A stretch of DNA of 48,676 nucleotides from Clostridia bacterium (GCA_017395105.1 JAFPWD010000049.1:1-48676); one strand, 5' to 3'; positions 6,938 through 15,781 are shown, counted from the first letter of the stretch. Notes: a model not told the origin generated them from the sequence alone. Program-made: numbers and translations.

Positions 6938-8224
6938 TCACAGCCCCATTCCCATGCGCAGTATGCTGATGGCATCGGCGATGGTGATGCTGCCGTTGCC
7001 GTCCATATCGGCGGCAGCGGTATCGAGCGCGTTTTCATCGATAAGTCCCATGGAAAAGCGCAGCGTGAGGATCGCATCGGCAATGGTAACGCTGCCGTTT
7101 CCGTCCGCATCTCCGGGAAGCGAAGCGCCGCCCTCGAACCTTGCGATGAAAACAACGCCGTCAAGCTCGCTTGCCTCGTACTCGGGGTTCATCGAGATAA
7201 GCTCGTTCTCCGCGTTGTACCAGCCCGCGAAGGTATAGCCGTCATCGGGCTGCGCATATACCTTGGTGTACCAGCCGCTGAGCTCGCAGCCGACGGTGCC
7301 GCCGGGCTCGGACTTGAGGGTGTTTAGCATAAGGATCTCGTTTGCCTCAAGATCGTAAGTCGTAGTCGGATTGCCGACGCTGTAAAGCCCGAGCAGGTCG
7401 GGATTATGAGAAACGTCGATATACTCAAGTCCCGTGCGGTTTATGCGAAGCGACTGAAGGCGAGCGTTTTCGGAAACGTCCAGTCCGTTGTAAAGATCGT
7501 TGTCCGAAACGTTCAGAGAATCGAGCATGGAGAGCATGGACACGTCGATACCGTTCAAGAGATTGTCCGAAACGTCCAGCATCTCAAGGCTCGTATTGCT
7601 TGAAACGTCCAGATCGACGAGCATATTGCCGCTGCAGGTCAGCTGAACGAGGCCATCATTGGCGGAAACGTCGAGATCCATGAGCAGATTGCCGTCGCAG
7701 CGGAAGAAGTGGAGCATGGGGCAGACCGAAACATCGATAGCCTCAAGCCGATTGTTGTAGCAATCGAAGGTCCAAAGCGAGGTGCAGCCGCTGAGGTTGA
7801 TGCCTTCGATCTCGTTTGCGGAGATATTTGCATAGTAGAGCTCGGAAAAGCCCGAAAGATCCAGCTCGCCCACGAGCTGCTTATCGTAAACAAGGATGCG
7901 GCGAACGCGGTATTCGCCGTCAAACTGCTCCCAGGAGAAGGTGGGCATTTCGGAGTAGTAGTCGGGATCGTAGCAGATGCCCCAGGTGGCGGGATAGCTC
8001 GGATCGTAGCTCGAGCTGAGCTTTGAGCCGTTCTTTACGCCGCTAGCGTCCGCCAATTCAAGGAAAGCGGCTATTTTGTTGTAGTCGTTTTCATTGTAGC
8101 CCGCGGGAACGCTCCACGCGGGGGAGATCTCCGCTTTGAGTGCGGAAAAGGGGAGGTGAGTTGCGCTGAGGGCTAACAGCAGCGCGAGTGCCGCCGAAAG
8201 GACGGCTTTTGCGAGGTTTTTCAT
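6938..8224 (-). CDS. Secreted LRR protein with InlB-like repeat and C-terminal dockerin (paralogue 1)
   Basis: 428 residues. A signal peptide (about 1-31, K-N-L-A-K then a hydrophobic run) is followed by a domain that starts S-V-P-A-G-Y-N-E-N-D-Y. Residues about 115-315 hold roughly nine 21-residue leucine-rich repeats of the pattern L-x-x-L-x-C/V-S-x-N-x-L-x-x-L-D-V-S, like the Cys-ladder repeats of internalin J. Then come a divergent InlB B-repeat-like domain (D-D-G-Y-T-F-A-G-W-Y) and a dockerin type I pair: D-A-D-G-N-G-S-V-T-I-A-D and D-M-D-G-N-G-S-I-T-I-A-D. No LPxTG anchor, so the dockerin probably docks to a cohesin elsewhere. A GGAG site precedes the ATG. First of three tandem paralogues. 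Confidence 0.85.
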   Translation of the reverse strand: MKNLAKAVLSAALALLLALSATHLPFSALKAEISPAWSVPAGYNENDYNKIAAFLELADASGVKNGSKLSSSYDPSYPATWGICYDPDYYSEMPTFSWEQFDGEYRVRRILVYDKQLVGELDLSGFSELYYANISANEIEGINLSGCTSLWTFDCYNNRLEAIDVSVCPMLHFFRCDGNLLMDLDVSANDGLVQLTCSGNMLVDLDVSSNTSLEMLDVSDNLLNGIDVSMLSMLDSLNVSDNDLYNGLDVSENARLQSLRINRTGLEYIDVSHNPDLLGLYSVGNPTTTYDLEANEILMLNTLKSEPGGTVGCELSGWYTKVYAQPDDGYTFAGWYNAENELISMNPEYEASELDGVVFIARFEGGASLPGDADGNGSVTIADAILTLRFSMGLIDENALDTAAADMDGNGSITIADAISILRMGMGL

Positions 8225-8257
8225 AGCTTTCTCCTTTGCGTATGATAGGATATTTTC

Positions 8258-8287
8258 ATTTTACCCGCACGAACGCCGCGTTGTCAA
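8258..8287 (-). promoter_or_regulatory. Sigma-A promoter of LRR-dockerin paralogue 1
   Basis: On the minus strand TTGACA (8282-8287), 18-nt spacer, TAAAAT (8258-8263), 34 nt before the start codon. It lies after the terminator of the upstream paralogue, so this gene is its own unit. Confidence 0.75.
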
Positions 8288-8349
8288 TATTCCAAATAAA
8301 AATAAGCAATAATAAACAATAATACAGCGAGGCACACTTTTTATATACG

Positions 8350-8372
8350 AAAAACGGGCGGTCTTCCGCCCG
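8350..8372 (-). terminator. Terminator after LRR-dockerin paralogue 2
   Basis: On the minus strand CGGGCGG-AAGA-CCGCCCG followed directly by TTTTT. A textbook intrinsic terminator. Confidence 0.85.
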
Positions 8373-8389
8373 AATCGTTTAAAAGGGTT

Positions 8390-9715
8390 TTATACGTTCA
8401 TCGCCATTCTTAAAACAAGAAGCGCATCGGTCGAGTTTACTGCGCCGTTGCCGTCCGCATCGCTGTTTTCAAGATCGAGCTCGGTTCCGTCGATGATATT
8501 CATAGCGCAACGCATGATGAGCACCGCATCGGAGATCGAGATCTCGCCGTCGTCGTCCGCATCGCCGATGAGGAACGGGGATTCAAACACGGCAACGATA
8601 TCGGTATAGGCAAGGTTCTTGAGGTTGAGCTGAGTGCTTGCGGAGATCTCGTTATCCTCGGTATCAAACCAGCCCGCGAAGCGGCAGTCGCCCTCGGGCA
8701 CAGCCTCGGCATAGCCGTAATCGTAGTTCCCGTTGTAGTAGTAGCCCACGAAGCCCTCGCCAACGGCAGTCACGCTTTCGAGCTTGAGCAGGGGATTGCT
8801 TGAAAGATCGAATTCGGCTATCTCGTTGCCAACGCAGTAGAATTCGCGAAGCATCGGGCAGAATGAAATATCGATCTCGTTGATTGCGTTGCTGGAGCAG
8901 TCGAGCAGCTCGAGCTTTTCGCAGCCCGAAATATTCAGCGCTTCAATGCCGTTATTCTGGCAGGAAAGAAACTGCATTTCGGGGCAGGACGAAGTATCAA
9001 GAGAAGTCAGATTGCAGTTCGGCGCCCAAAGGTTGTAGAGCGAAGCACAATCGCTTAAATCAAGCTCGGAAAGCGGCGCGTTTTCGCAGGAAAAATCGGT
9101 CAGATTCTCGCAGCCCGAAAGGTTTACCGTTTCCAAATCGGTGTAGTTACAGGTAACGAAGGTTATGCTCGGGCAGCGGGAAAGATCGAGCGAAGTAAGC
9201 GGCATATTGTCGCACCAAAGCTGCTCAAGAAGGCTGCACTCGGAAAGCTCGATCTCGGTTATATAGTTGCCGCCGATCTGAAGCTCCTTTAGAGCGGAGC
9301 AGCCTCCGATATCAAGCCCCAAAAGCCCACATTCGCTGACGATCAGCGCTTCAAGTGCGGTGCAGGATGAAACATCGAGCGCACCGAAAAGGTTGTTCCA
9401 GCCAACGTTCATTCGCTTGATGCGGTTTTCGCCGTCAACCTCGATCCACTCAAAGCGGGTGATGTAGGGATTGCCCTCCCAGGTCGCGGGATCGTTTGCA
9501 TCGTAGCCGCTGCCGATCTTTTCGCCGTTTTTAACGCCGCTCTCGTCCTCGATCTCGAGGAAGGAAGCAACGGCGATATAGTCGTGCTCGTTATAGCCCT
9601 CGGGCACTGTGATATCCGCCTCTGCGGAGCCGAAGCGGGGCGCGAAGCCGAAGGAAGCGAGCGCGAAAACCGCCGCAACCGCCGCCGCAATGGTCTTTTT
9701 GAAGAATCTGTTCAT
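8390..9715 (-). CDS. Secreted LRR protein with C-terminal dockerin (paralogue 2)
   Basis: 441 residues with the same plan as its neighbours: signal peptide (about 1-32), the V-P-E-G-Y-N-E-H-D-Y start of the mature protein, a G-V-K-N-G segment, then about ten leucine-rich repeats (about 105-330). Here the repeats more often carry S-x-C in place of S-x-N (L-D-L-S-x-C-x-x-L), giving a denser cysteine ladder than in paralogue 1. An A-G-W-F InlB-like domain follows, then a dockerin pair with D-A-D-D-D-G-E-I-S-I-S-D and D-A-D-G-N-G-A-V-N-S-T-D. AGGAGG stands 8 nt before the ATG. It has its own promoter and terminator. Confidence 0.85.
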   Translation of the reverse strand: MNRFFKKTIAAAVAAVFALASFGFAPRFGSAEADITVPEGYNEHDYIAVASFLEIEDESGVKNGEKIGSGYDANDPATWEGNPYITRFEWIEVDGENRIKRMNVGWNNLFGALDVSSCTALEALIVSECGLLGLDIGGCSALKELQIGGNYITEIELSECSLLEQLWCDNMPLTSLDLSRCPSITFVTCNYTDLETVNLSGCENLTDFSCENAPLSELDLSDCASLYNLWAPNCNLTSLDTSSCPEMQFLSCQNNGIEALNISGCEKLELLDCSSNAINEIDISFCPMLREFYCVGNEIAEFDLSSNPLLKLESVTAVGEGFVGYYYNGNYDYGYAEAVPEGDCRFAGWFDTEDNEISASTQLNLKNLAYTDIVAVFESPFLIGDADDDGEISISDAVLIMRCAMNIIDGTELDLENSDADGNGAVNSTDALLVLRMAMNV

Positions 9716-9749
9716 GGATTTATCCTCCTGTTTGCTCTTAGCAAGGCTT

Positions 9750-9778
9750 ATTGTAAATAATCAGCTCCGAATTGTCAA
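9750..9778 (-). promoter_or_regulatory. Sigma-A promoter of LRR-dockerin paralogue 2
   Basis: On the minus strand TTGACA (9773-9778), 17-nt spacer, TACAAT (9750-9755), 34 nt before the ATG. Confidence 0.8.
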
Positions 9779-9812
9779 GCGGCAAAACGGAATTTGGCGT
9801 TTACGGGAACGC

Positions 9813-11162
9813 TCAATTCAGCCCCATTGCAAGCCTAAGTATCATCACCGCATCGGCTATGGCAACGCTGCCGTCGTTGGTTGCATCGGCGTTGATAAGG
9901 TTGATCGCATCGGAGCCAATAAGCCCCATCGCAAAGCGAAGCGCGAGGATCGCATCGGCAATGTTCACGCTGCCGTTTCCGTCTGCATCGCCCACAAGCA
10001 CGGGGGAGGCGGGTGTGAAGAGCGCGGTCAGCTCGGTGTAAGCCGTGTTCCAAATGCTGATATAGGGCGAAGCGGTGATGAACGCGCCGTTCTGATCGTA
10101 CCAGCCCACGAAAACATAGCCCTCGTCAGCTTTTGCCGAGAGGAAGCCCTCGCTGTACGGCACGGAGTAGTGATAGCCGAAGCAGCCGCTGCCCTCGGCG
10201 CGAACGGTGTCGAGCCCGAGGCGGTCGTTGAGCTTGAGATAGGTGAAGCTGTTGCCCGCGCCGTCAAGCTCCTTTAGTGCGGTGTTTGCGGAAACGTCCA
10301 GCTCGCTTATCGCATTGTTCATAACGTCCAGAAGAACAAGATTTGTGTTGTTTCCAAGCACAAGCTCGGTGATCTCGCTGTTTGCCGCAAACAGCTTATA
10401 AAGCTTCGTATTTGCCGAAAGGTCGAGCCTTTCAAGGCTGTTTTCGGGGCACCAAAGCCATGTAAGCGCCGTATTCAAGGAAAGATCGAGCTCGGTAAAA
10501 AGGTTGTTTGCGCAGTAGAGCTCCCCAAGCATGGGCTGGTTTGAAAGATCGAGCTCGGTCAGAAGATTGTTGTTGCAGTCCAGTGCATAGAGCAGGGGAT
10601 TGTTTGAAAGATCGAGCTCGGTCAAATCGTTTCCATCGCACCAAAGCTTGTAAAGAAGCGGATGCTCCGAAACGTCTATGCTGCCAAGTCCGTTATTGTC
10701 GCAGTAAAGCTCGCGCAGTGCGCCGCAGCCGTGCGTGTTGATAGCATCGAGGTTATCGCCGGTAGCTTCGATATACTCAAGATACGGGCAATCCGTAAGC
10801 TCAAGCGTGCCGACAACGCCGAGAAACGCCACATCGATGCGCCAAAGGTATTTAACGCCGTTCTGCTCCGTCCAAAGCACGTGCTCGAACACGGCGTTCA
10901 GCTCGTCTATGCTGATCCAGGTTTCGGGATCGTTCGGATCGTAGCCCGAATCCATGCGAGAGCCGTTCTTAACGCCGTTTTCATCGGTTATCTCGAAGAA
11001 CGCGGCGCATTTATCGTAGTCGTGCGCATCGTAGCCCGCGGGCACAGTCCATGTGCGCGAGGGCGTAACTTCGGCACGGACGGCAAGGAGCGCGGGGAAG
11101 ATGGAAAATGCGCAGAGAATCAGCGCAAGTGCGGCCGAAACGAGGGTTCGAGTTTTTTTCAT
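9813..11162 (-). CDS. Secreted LRR protein with C-terminal dockerin (paralogue 3)
   Basis: 449 residues: signal peptide (about 1-31), a mature start W-T-V-P-A-G-Y-D-A-H-D-Y matching the other two, about nine internalin-J-like repeats (L-x-x-L-x-C-D-N-N-x-L-T-E-L-D-L-S-N-x-P), an InlB-like domain (D-E-G-Y-V-F-V-G-W-Y) and a dockerin pair (D-A-D-G-N-G-S-V-N-I-A-D and D-A-T-N-D-G-S-V-A-I-A-D). In the second loop T replaces the third-position D, which may weaken calcium binding. AAAGGAG precedes the ATG. The three paralogues differ mainly in the repeat faces, which suggests divergent ligand binding (inference). Confidence 0.85.
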   Translation of the reverse strand: MKKTRTLVSAALALILCAFSIFPALLAVRAEVTPSRTWTVPAGYDAHDYDKCAAFFEITDENGVKNGSRMDSGYDPNDPETWISIDELNAVFEHVLWTEQNGVKYLWRIDVAFLGVVGTLELTDCPYLEYIEATGDNLDAINTHGCGALRELYCDNNGLGSIDVSEHPLLYKLWCDGNDLTELDLSNNPLLYALDCNNNLLTELDLSNQPMLGELYCANNLFTELDLSLNTALTWLWCPENSLERLDLSANTKLYKLFAANSEITELVLGNNTNLVLLDVMNNAISELDVSANTALKELDGAGNSFTYLKLNDRLGLDTVRAEGSGCFGYHYSVPYSEGFLSAKADEGYVFVGWYDQNGAFITASPYISIWNTAYTELTALFTPASPVLVGDADGNGSVNIADAILALRFAMGLIGSDAINLINADATNDGSVAIADAVMILRLAMGLN

Positions 11163-11198
11163 TTGTAAAGGCTCCTTTAGCTATAATCAAACGCTTTA

Positions 11199-11207
11199 AT
11201 TATAACA
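11199..11207 (-). promoter_or_regulatory. Possible extended -10 promoter of LRR-dockerin paralogue 3
   Basis: On the minus strand TGT followed by TATAAT. No good -35 hexamer. It lies inside an inverted repeat GGCTCCTTT (11170-11178) / AAAGGAGCC (11211-11219), whose one arm includes the ribosome-binding site of this gene; pairing could mask that site. Confidence 0.4.
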
Positions 11208-11229
11208 TAAAAAGGAGCCGTCTATATGT

Positions 11230-11760
11230 TTAAAAATTTATATTCCCGATTATATTCCGATAGATCGCTTCAAGCTGCCTGTCGTTCTTGCAGCGAATGA
11301 ATTTTTCGGGGTACTGCTTCGCGAGCCGCTCGTAATTCGCTTTTATCTCGCGCGTCCTGCCGTCATGCAGTATCCACTTGATAAACTCAAGGTCGATTTT
11401 CTCCTCACAGCCCTCGGTCATGCTCTCGCGCGTCTTGCCCTTGAACTTAAAATAGCGTTTATATGCCCGAACGAGGCAGCGAAGGGCGGGGTAATCGAGA
11501 AAGATTATCCTATCCGACTCCTCCATGCGCCGCTCATAGAAAAGCTTGGTATAGTTGCCGTCAATGATCCAGCCTTTAACCGCGTTTTTATCGAGAAATG
11601 CGGAAACCATCGCCATGCGCTCGCCGCGCTCCCGCGTTTTCCAGCCGGGCAGCCAATGCACGGTGTCAAGGTGCAGCACGGGCAGCTCGAGTGCCTCACC
11701 GAGCCTCCCCGCAAGCGTGCTCTTTCCCGAGCCGCTGTAACCGATTATCGCAATCCTCAT
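11230..11760 (-). CDS. P-loop nucleotide kinase-like protein (FlaR / DNA topology modulation family)
   Basis: 176 residues. The Walker A motif is G-Y-S-G-S-G-K-S-T (residues 7-15), followed by H-L-D-T-V-H-W-L-P-G-W and W-I-I-D-G-N-Y, all typical of the adenylate-kinase-like FlaR family (often labelled DNA topology modulation protein). Its substrate is not known. The start codon overlaps the stop of the upstream AEC transporter gene (ATGA at 11757-11760), so the two are translationally coupled. The family is small and soluble; length is normal. Confidence 0.8.
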   Translation of the reverse strand: MRIAIIGYSGSGKSTLAGRLGEALELPVLHLDTVHWLPGWKTRERGERMAMVSAFLDKNAVKGWIIDGNYTKLFYERRMEESDRIIFLDYPALRCLVRAYKRYFKFKGKTRESMTEGCEEKIDLEFIKWILHDGRTREIKANYERLAKQYPEKFIRCKNDRQLEAIYRNIIGNINF

Positions 11761-12719
11761 GCTATCAGCCCCATCGCCTTCAAAAGCAGCATCAGAAGCG
11801 GCACCAGCACGAAGCAGCCGAGCGTGGTGAGGCTCATTCCGCCCGCAACGAAGCTTTCGTCCGCATCGTGCGCGGCGGCAAGCACGACCGCCTGGGTCAT
11901 AACGGGCATCGCGGATTCGACCACCATAACGCCCGAGGGCATCCCGCCGAAGCCGAAAAGCTTGCAGAGCGCGAGCATCACGAGCGGCGCGGCGATAAAG
12001 CGCATCAGCATCACGGCGATCATGTGCTTATCGGGCTTCATGCTCTTGATTCCGTATTCATACAGCGCGTAGCCGATATAGAAAAGCGCGATTGGCGTTA
12101 CGATATTGCCCATGTACCCCGAAAGCTTGATGACGGGCTCGGGCATCTTCACGCCCAAAGCAAGCAGGGGAAGGGATATGGCAAGCGCAACGAGCGGCGG
12201 CGAAACGAGCTTTTTAAGGTTTTTGAAAAGCCCCTTTTCATGGCTCTCGCCCTCGCCGCTTCGGCTGATAAGGTAGTTTCCGACCGTCCAAAAAAGCGTT
12301 GTGTTCACTATATAAAAGCACATCACGAACGGCACGGCACTGTCTCCGAAAAGCCCCGTGTTCATAGGAAGGCCGACGAAGATGGAGTTTGAAAACGCGC
12401 ACATCGTTATAAACCCGCCGCGCCGCCGTGCATCGGGCTTCAAAACTTTAGCGAGCAGTATGCCGAGCACGAGCGTTATCAGCATTGAAAGCGCGGGCAG
12501 AAGGAATAAAAGCGCGGGGCGATCGAGCGAAGCAAGATCGAGATTGCCGAACACATTGTTCACAACGAGCGCGGGCATACCCGCCGAGATGATAAGCTTT
12601 ATCATCAGCCCCTTGTGCTCTTTTTTTATATAGCCGAGCTTTCCGAAAAGAAAGCCCACGCCGACCATGAACATCACAATCAGCACGGCGGATAGGGAAT
12701 GGAGAGTTATTTCAAGCAT
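11757..12719 (-). CDS. AEC (auxin efflux carrier) family transporter
   Basis: A 320-residue membrane protein with about ten hydrophobic segments split into two halves by a basic loop (G-E-G-E-S-H-E-K-G-L-F-K-N-L-K-K). It matches the AEC family of bacterial carriers (relatives of malate/malonate permease MleP): the first helix A-V-L-I-V-M-F-M-V-G-V-G-F-L-F-G-K-L-G and the P-A-L-V-V-N-N segment. The substrate is probably a small organic anion. The ATG at 12719 is chosen over a TTG at 12734; neither has a clear ribosome-binding site, but the frameshifted duplicate at 15.9-16.1 kb also begins at this ATG. It overlaps the downstream kinase gene by 4 nt. Confidence 0.85.
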   Translation of the reverse strand: MLEITLHSLSAVLIVMFMVGVGFLFGKLGYIKKEHKGLMIKLIISAGMPALVVNNVFGNLDLASLDRPALLFLLPALSMLITLVLGILLAKVLKPDARRRGGFITMCAFSNSIFVGLPMNTGLFGDSAVPFVMCFYIVNTTLFWTVGNYLISRSGEGESHEKGLFKNLKKLVSPPLVALAISLPLLALGVKMPEPVIKLSGYMGNIVTPIALFYIGYALYEYGIKSMKPDKHMIAVMLMRFIAAPLVMLALCKLFGFGGMPSGVMVVESAMPVMTQAVVLAAAHDADESFVAGGMSLTTLGCFVLVPLLMLLLKAMGLIA

Positions 12720-12792
12720 AGTAAAAGAATTCAATAAAAAGTCGTTTGGTCGTTTGGAGAAGCGCTGAAGCTTTTATGAACCGAAAGCCGCA

Positions 12793-13251
12793 TCACAACA
12801 GCCGTTCAAGCTCCGCAAGGAGTCGTTCCTTCATCGCCGTTAATTCGGTATCCGACGGGCGATTATCATCGCTGTACATTTTATCCATAGGATACCACCA
12901 TACGGGGCCTTTTCCGTTGCTGCCATAATCGCCGAGATCACCGGTTTTTCTTGGAAACAGATGCCAATGCAGGTGCGTTTCTCCGTTGCCCAACAGCTCA
13001 TAATTCATTTTTTCGGCGGTAAATGCATTCGATACGGCCTCCGATACGATACACATTTCCTGAAGAAACCTCGTTCTGAATGCTTCACCCAACTGAAACA
13101 ATTCACTTTTGTGCTCCTTGCAGAGAAACAGCGTGTAGCCCCAAAAGTATTGATGATCCCCAAGCACAACGTAACCGGTGTCCAACTCCTTAACGAAATA
13201 AGGGTTCGTTCCGTTATGAATCATATTTATCCTATCGCAAATCAGACACAT
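12793..13251 (-). CDS. HIT family nucleotide hydrolase/transferase
   Basis: 152 residues. The histidine triad is clear as H-L-H-W-H-L-F-P-R (near residue 94), and the N-terminal C-L-I-C-D-R resembles the zinc-binding start of many HIT proteins. The family cleaves or transfers the nucleotide part of dinucleoside polyphosphates, AMP-lysine or similar. The region between residues 105 and 135 (G-S-N-G-K-G-P-V-W-W-Y) is specific to this branch. GGAGG precedes the start. The neighbouring genes share the strand but spacing suggests separate or loosely linked transcription. Confidence 0.88.
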   Translation of the reverse strand: MCLICDRINMIHNGTNPYFVKELDTGYVVLGDHQYFWGYTLFLCKEHKSELFQLGEAFRTRFLQEMCIVSEAVSNAFTAEKMNYELLGNGETHLHWHLFPRKTGDLGDYGSNGKGPVWWYPMDKMYSDDNRPSDTELTAMKERLLAELERLL

Positions 13252-13393
13252 TCTCGCACCTCCAAACTCCTGTTAATAAGCAATGCAGCATGGTCAAACG
13301 CTCCGCCGATCTGCGCGCATCAATGCCCGCGCCGCCAAAATGCGGCGGACAATATCCTTCGCGAGCCCGAAGCATTCCGAGCGGCAAAGCTCA

Positions 13394-13807
13394 TTATTCA
13401 AAGCTGTTTTCGTAAATATCGAAGAACGAGGTAACGAACCGAGCCTGCTCCTGCGCTTCCGCAGAACCGGCAGCCACCTGCCAACCGTATGCTTTATACA
13501 GATCATATTCGCTTCTCGTGATAGGCTCCAAATCGAATTCGGATCGGATCAATTCCAAGCCATCGGAGTATTTCTCTGTCAGGGCGGTATACGCATCATA
13601 GGGGCGCTTGAAAACGGCATAGCCGTCCTTGGTGGCTCCGATCTCAAAGCGGGGATCGCGCTCATAAAAATCGGCTGTATCAACGTTGCCCTTGATGTTT
13701 CCGTGCCCGGGAGTATACTCCTGAACCGCAGGATTGCGAATAATATTGCATGCCGCAAGGCAAACAAGAAGCGTTAAGCCTAATGCTGAAGCAAAGAATT
13801 TTTTCAT
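13394..13807 (-). CDS. Small lipoprotein of unknown function
   Basis: 137 residues with a clear lipoprotein signal: basic start, hydrophobic core and lipobox L-A-A-C (Cys at residue 20). The mature part is hydrophilic and acidic with many D, E and Y and no domain that I recognise. A GAGGTC site precedes the ATG. The 142 nt between this gene and the HIT start carry only a weak hairpin (CCGCC / GGCGG at 13332-13348). Confidence 0.7.
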   Translation of the reverse strand: MKKFFASALGLTLLVCLAACNIIRNPAVQEYTPGHGNIKGNVDTADFYERDPRFEIGATKDGYAVFKRPYDAYTALTEKYSDGLELIRSEFDLEPITRSEYDLYKAYGWQVAAGSAEAQEQARFVTSFFDIYENSFE

Positions 13808-13903
13808 ACTGTTGACCTCAAAAATATTTAAGTTGCTGTTTTTTCTGTGTTAAAGCCCTGTTATGCGCCGATAAAACGCGGCGAATAACTTTGCGATACG
13901 AAT

Positions 13904-14344
13904 TCACGTATCAATTCTGATCATTTCGGTAATTGCCCTGTTTCTGTAAATAAGATCGTCCCGAGTTGTAAAGCCCAGCTTTTCCCAAAAGCCGTTTCCG
14001 GTTCCGTTCTTTGAAAACACGACAAGGGCGACTTTGTTTATGCCAAGCGACCGTAACGCCTCCATAGCGGCTTCAACGAGCGCGGAAGCTATCCCACGGC
14101 CTCTGAAATCGGGGCGGACCGCGGTGTGATAAATGTATCCTCTTCTTCCGTCGTTTCCCGCGAGTATAACGCCAACTGTTTCGGCATCCTCTTCGGCAAC
14201 AAAGCAGGTTTCGGGATTTCTGAGAAGAAACCTCTCGATCCCCTCTTTTGAATCGTCCAAATTGTTCAGTCCCATCCCGATGCAGGACATCCACAATTCA
14301 TACACGGTTTCATAATCCTCTATCGTCATTGTGCGGATTGTCAT
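13904..14344 (-). CDS. GNAT family N-acetyltransferase
   Basis: 146 residues with the GNAT fold order: an N-terminal I-R-T-M-T-I-E-D-Y strand-helix, the acceptor-side strand V-G-V-I-L-A-G, then the acetyl-CoA-binding motif R-G-R-G-I-A-S preceded by T-A-V-R-P-D-F and a terminal N-G-T-G-N-G-F-W-E-K-L-G-F. It transfers an acetyl group from acetyl-CoA to an amine; the substrate is not predictable. The ATG at 14344 is used because GGAGGAAA stands immediately upstream; the longer frame to 14380 has no such site. Confidence 0.88.
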   Translation of the reverse strand: MTIRTMTIEDYETVYELWMSCIGMGLNNLDDSKEGIERFLLRNPETCFVAEEDAETVGVILAGNDGRRGYIYHTAVRPDFRGRGIASALVEAAMEALRSLGINKVALVVFSKNGTGNGFWEKLGFTTRDDLIYRNRAITEMIRIDT

Positions 14345-14434
14345 ATTTTCCTCCGTATTTTTCGATTTAACGATATCCATACAAACGGGAATTTATCACC
14401 TTCGTTTTGCCATCTTTATGACAGCATATATATG

Positions 14435-15166
14435 TCACAGCAAAACGCTGTCACCATTTGCAGAGAGCTGTTTAATCTTACCGTTGTGTACGATGTACGC
14501 CTCACCTCTTAGTTCCTCAATGCCGTCTTTAACCAGTATGTAGCTGCCGTCTGTAATGTAACAGAAAGTTCTCCCCATACTGTCAGGCAATATTATCTCG
14601 TTGATATAGTTGAGGCCGTCCAGGGTTCTGTCTTTCCAATAGTTATAATGTGGCAAGATCGTTGTCTTTGTGAGACCGAGCCCGGTCAGGAATCTTTTAT
14701 ACTCGGGATCGACCGCCTCACCATCCTCCTCGGGGGCGGCATAAACGGTTTCAGCGCAGTTCATGCTTCCGGCGCTGATTGCCCAAATGACACCGTCATA
14801 GTCTTTCTGCAGATCACCAAGCGCGATATCCCTGAAATAACGATTCTGCGACGGCGTGTGTCCGCCGCCGAGAATGATGAAATTCGCTTCCTGAATCAGC
14901 TCTTTTGCCTGAGAAGCGTTCCTATCGTCCACGCAGATAAAGCTCTCGAACTGAAATCCCGAATACTCAAAGCCATCTTTGGTATCGTTGGCGATAAAAT
15001 CGTTGAACTCGAAGTCGTCGGGGCCGTCGCTGAAGTAAAGCGCACGGCACGGATCAGGAAACATTTTCTGCATTTCATCTATTAAATGGTTGTCAGGAAT
15101 CATCTCGGATTTATCTTCGCACCCCGTTCTGTCTCTGAACGTGTTGCCTGTCAAAAAAAGAATCAT
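14435..15166 (-). CDS. Peptidase E-like (family S51) serine peptidase
   Basis: 243 residues. The pattern I-L-G-G-G-H-T (about 98-104) and W-A-I-S-A-G-S-M-N (about 128-136) matches the S51 family (dipeptidase E, cyanophycinase), a class I glutamine-amidotransferase-like fold whose nucleophile is the Ser of S-A-G (about Ser131). The later L-P-H-Y supplies the expected histidine. Dipeptidase E removes N-terminal Asp from dipeptides; this branch is often annotated only as type 1 glutamine amidotransferase-like. GGAGG lies 7 nt before the ATG. It lies upstream of the GNAT gene on the same strand. Confidence 0.85.
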   Translation of the reverse strand: MILFLTGNTFRDRTGCEDKSEMIPDNHLIDEMQKMFPDPCRALYFSDGPDDFEFNDFIANDTKDGFEYSGFQFESFICVDDRNASQAKELIQEANFIILGGGHTPSQNRYFRDIALGDLQKDYDGVIWAISAGSMNCAETVYAAPEEDGEAVDPEYKRFLTGLGLTKTTILPHYNYWKDRTLDGLNYINEIILPDSMGRTFCYITDGSYILVKDGIEELRGEAYIVHNGKIKQLSANGDSVLL

Positions 15167-15325
15167 ACTTAACCTCCTTCGCTTTACAGCTTCAATACAG
15201 ATTTGTCAGTTTATTGTCTGATTATCAATACCACTGTCTCAACAGAATGTTCAAGAAGGAATATATCGACAAATTCCGATCTACAGCAGCCGATCAAACT
15301 CGCACACTGGCATATAACGGGATGC

Positions 15326-15781
15326 TCAGATCGGCGGTTCATCGTTCGCGCCTTCTGCTATCCATTCCCGCACATCGCCGAGCATATTGGTTGCGGCATC
15401 ATAGCCGGCGTTTGAAGAACGCTCGAGCCATGAAAGGGCTTCCTCTTGGTTGACCTTGGGATTCTTTATAAACAGAATCTTGGCAACGTTATACATCGCT
15501 TCCGCAATGCCCTGCTCCGAAGCGAGCAGGAACCATTCGAGCGCCTTGTCTTGATCGGGCTGTGTTCCTCTTCCCGACCAGTGCATAAACCCAACGAGGA
15601 ATTGACTCATCGCATCCCCCGCGCTTGCGGCGGTGGTCAGGTAGCGCAGCGCCCTGTCAAGATCCTGCGGGATGTTCATACCGAAGTAAAATTCCTTGCC
15701 GAGAAACGCGCACATCTCCGGGTCGCCTTCCTCGCATAATTCGATGACCGCCTGAAGCTTAGCTTCCATTTCGGGTTCCAT
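15326..15781 (-). CDS. Sel1-like repeat protein
   Basis: 151 residues made of about three Sel1-type TPR units: A-L-R-Y-L-T-T-A-A-S-A-G-D, L-V-G-F-M-H-W-S-G-R-G-T-Q-P-D-Q-D-K-A and A-L-E-W-F-L-L-A-S-E-Q-G. Such repeats form helical superhelices for protein binding. No signal peptide, so it is probably cytosolic. AAAGGAG stands 10 nt before the ATG. The 159 nt downstream, before the peptidase E gene, hold nothing that I recognise. Confidence 0.8.
   Translation of the reverse strand: MEPEMEAKLQAVIELCEEGDPEMCAFLGKEFYFGMNIPQDLDRALRYLTTAASAGDAMSQFLVGFMHWSGRGTQPDQDKALEWFLLASEQGIAEAMYNVAKILFIKNPKVNQEEALSWLERSSNAGYDAATNMLGDVREWIAEGANDEPPI

Noticed and set aside
10430-10660. Tandem DNA repeats in the LRR gene as a CRISPR-like array
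   Set aside because: The regular spacing of about 63 nt is the 21-residue LRR period inside an open reading frame.
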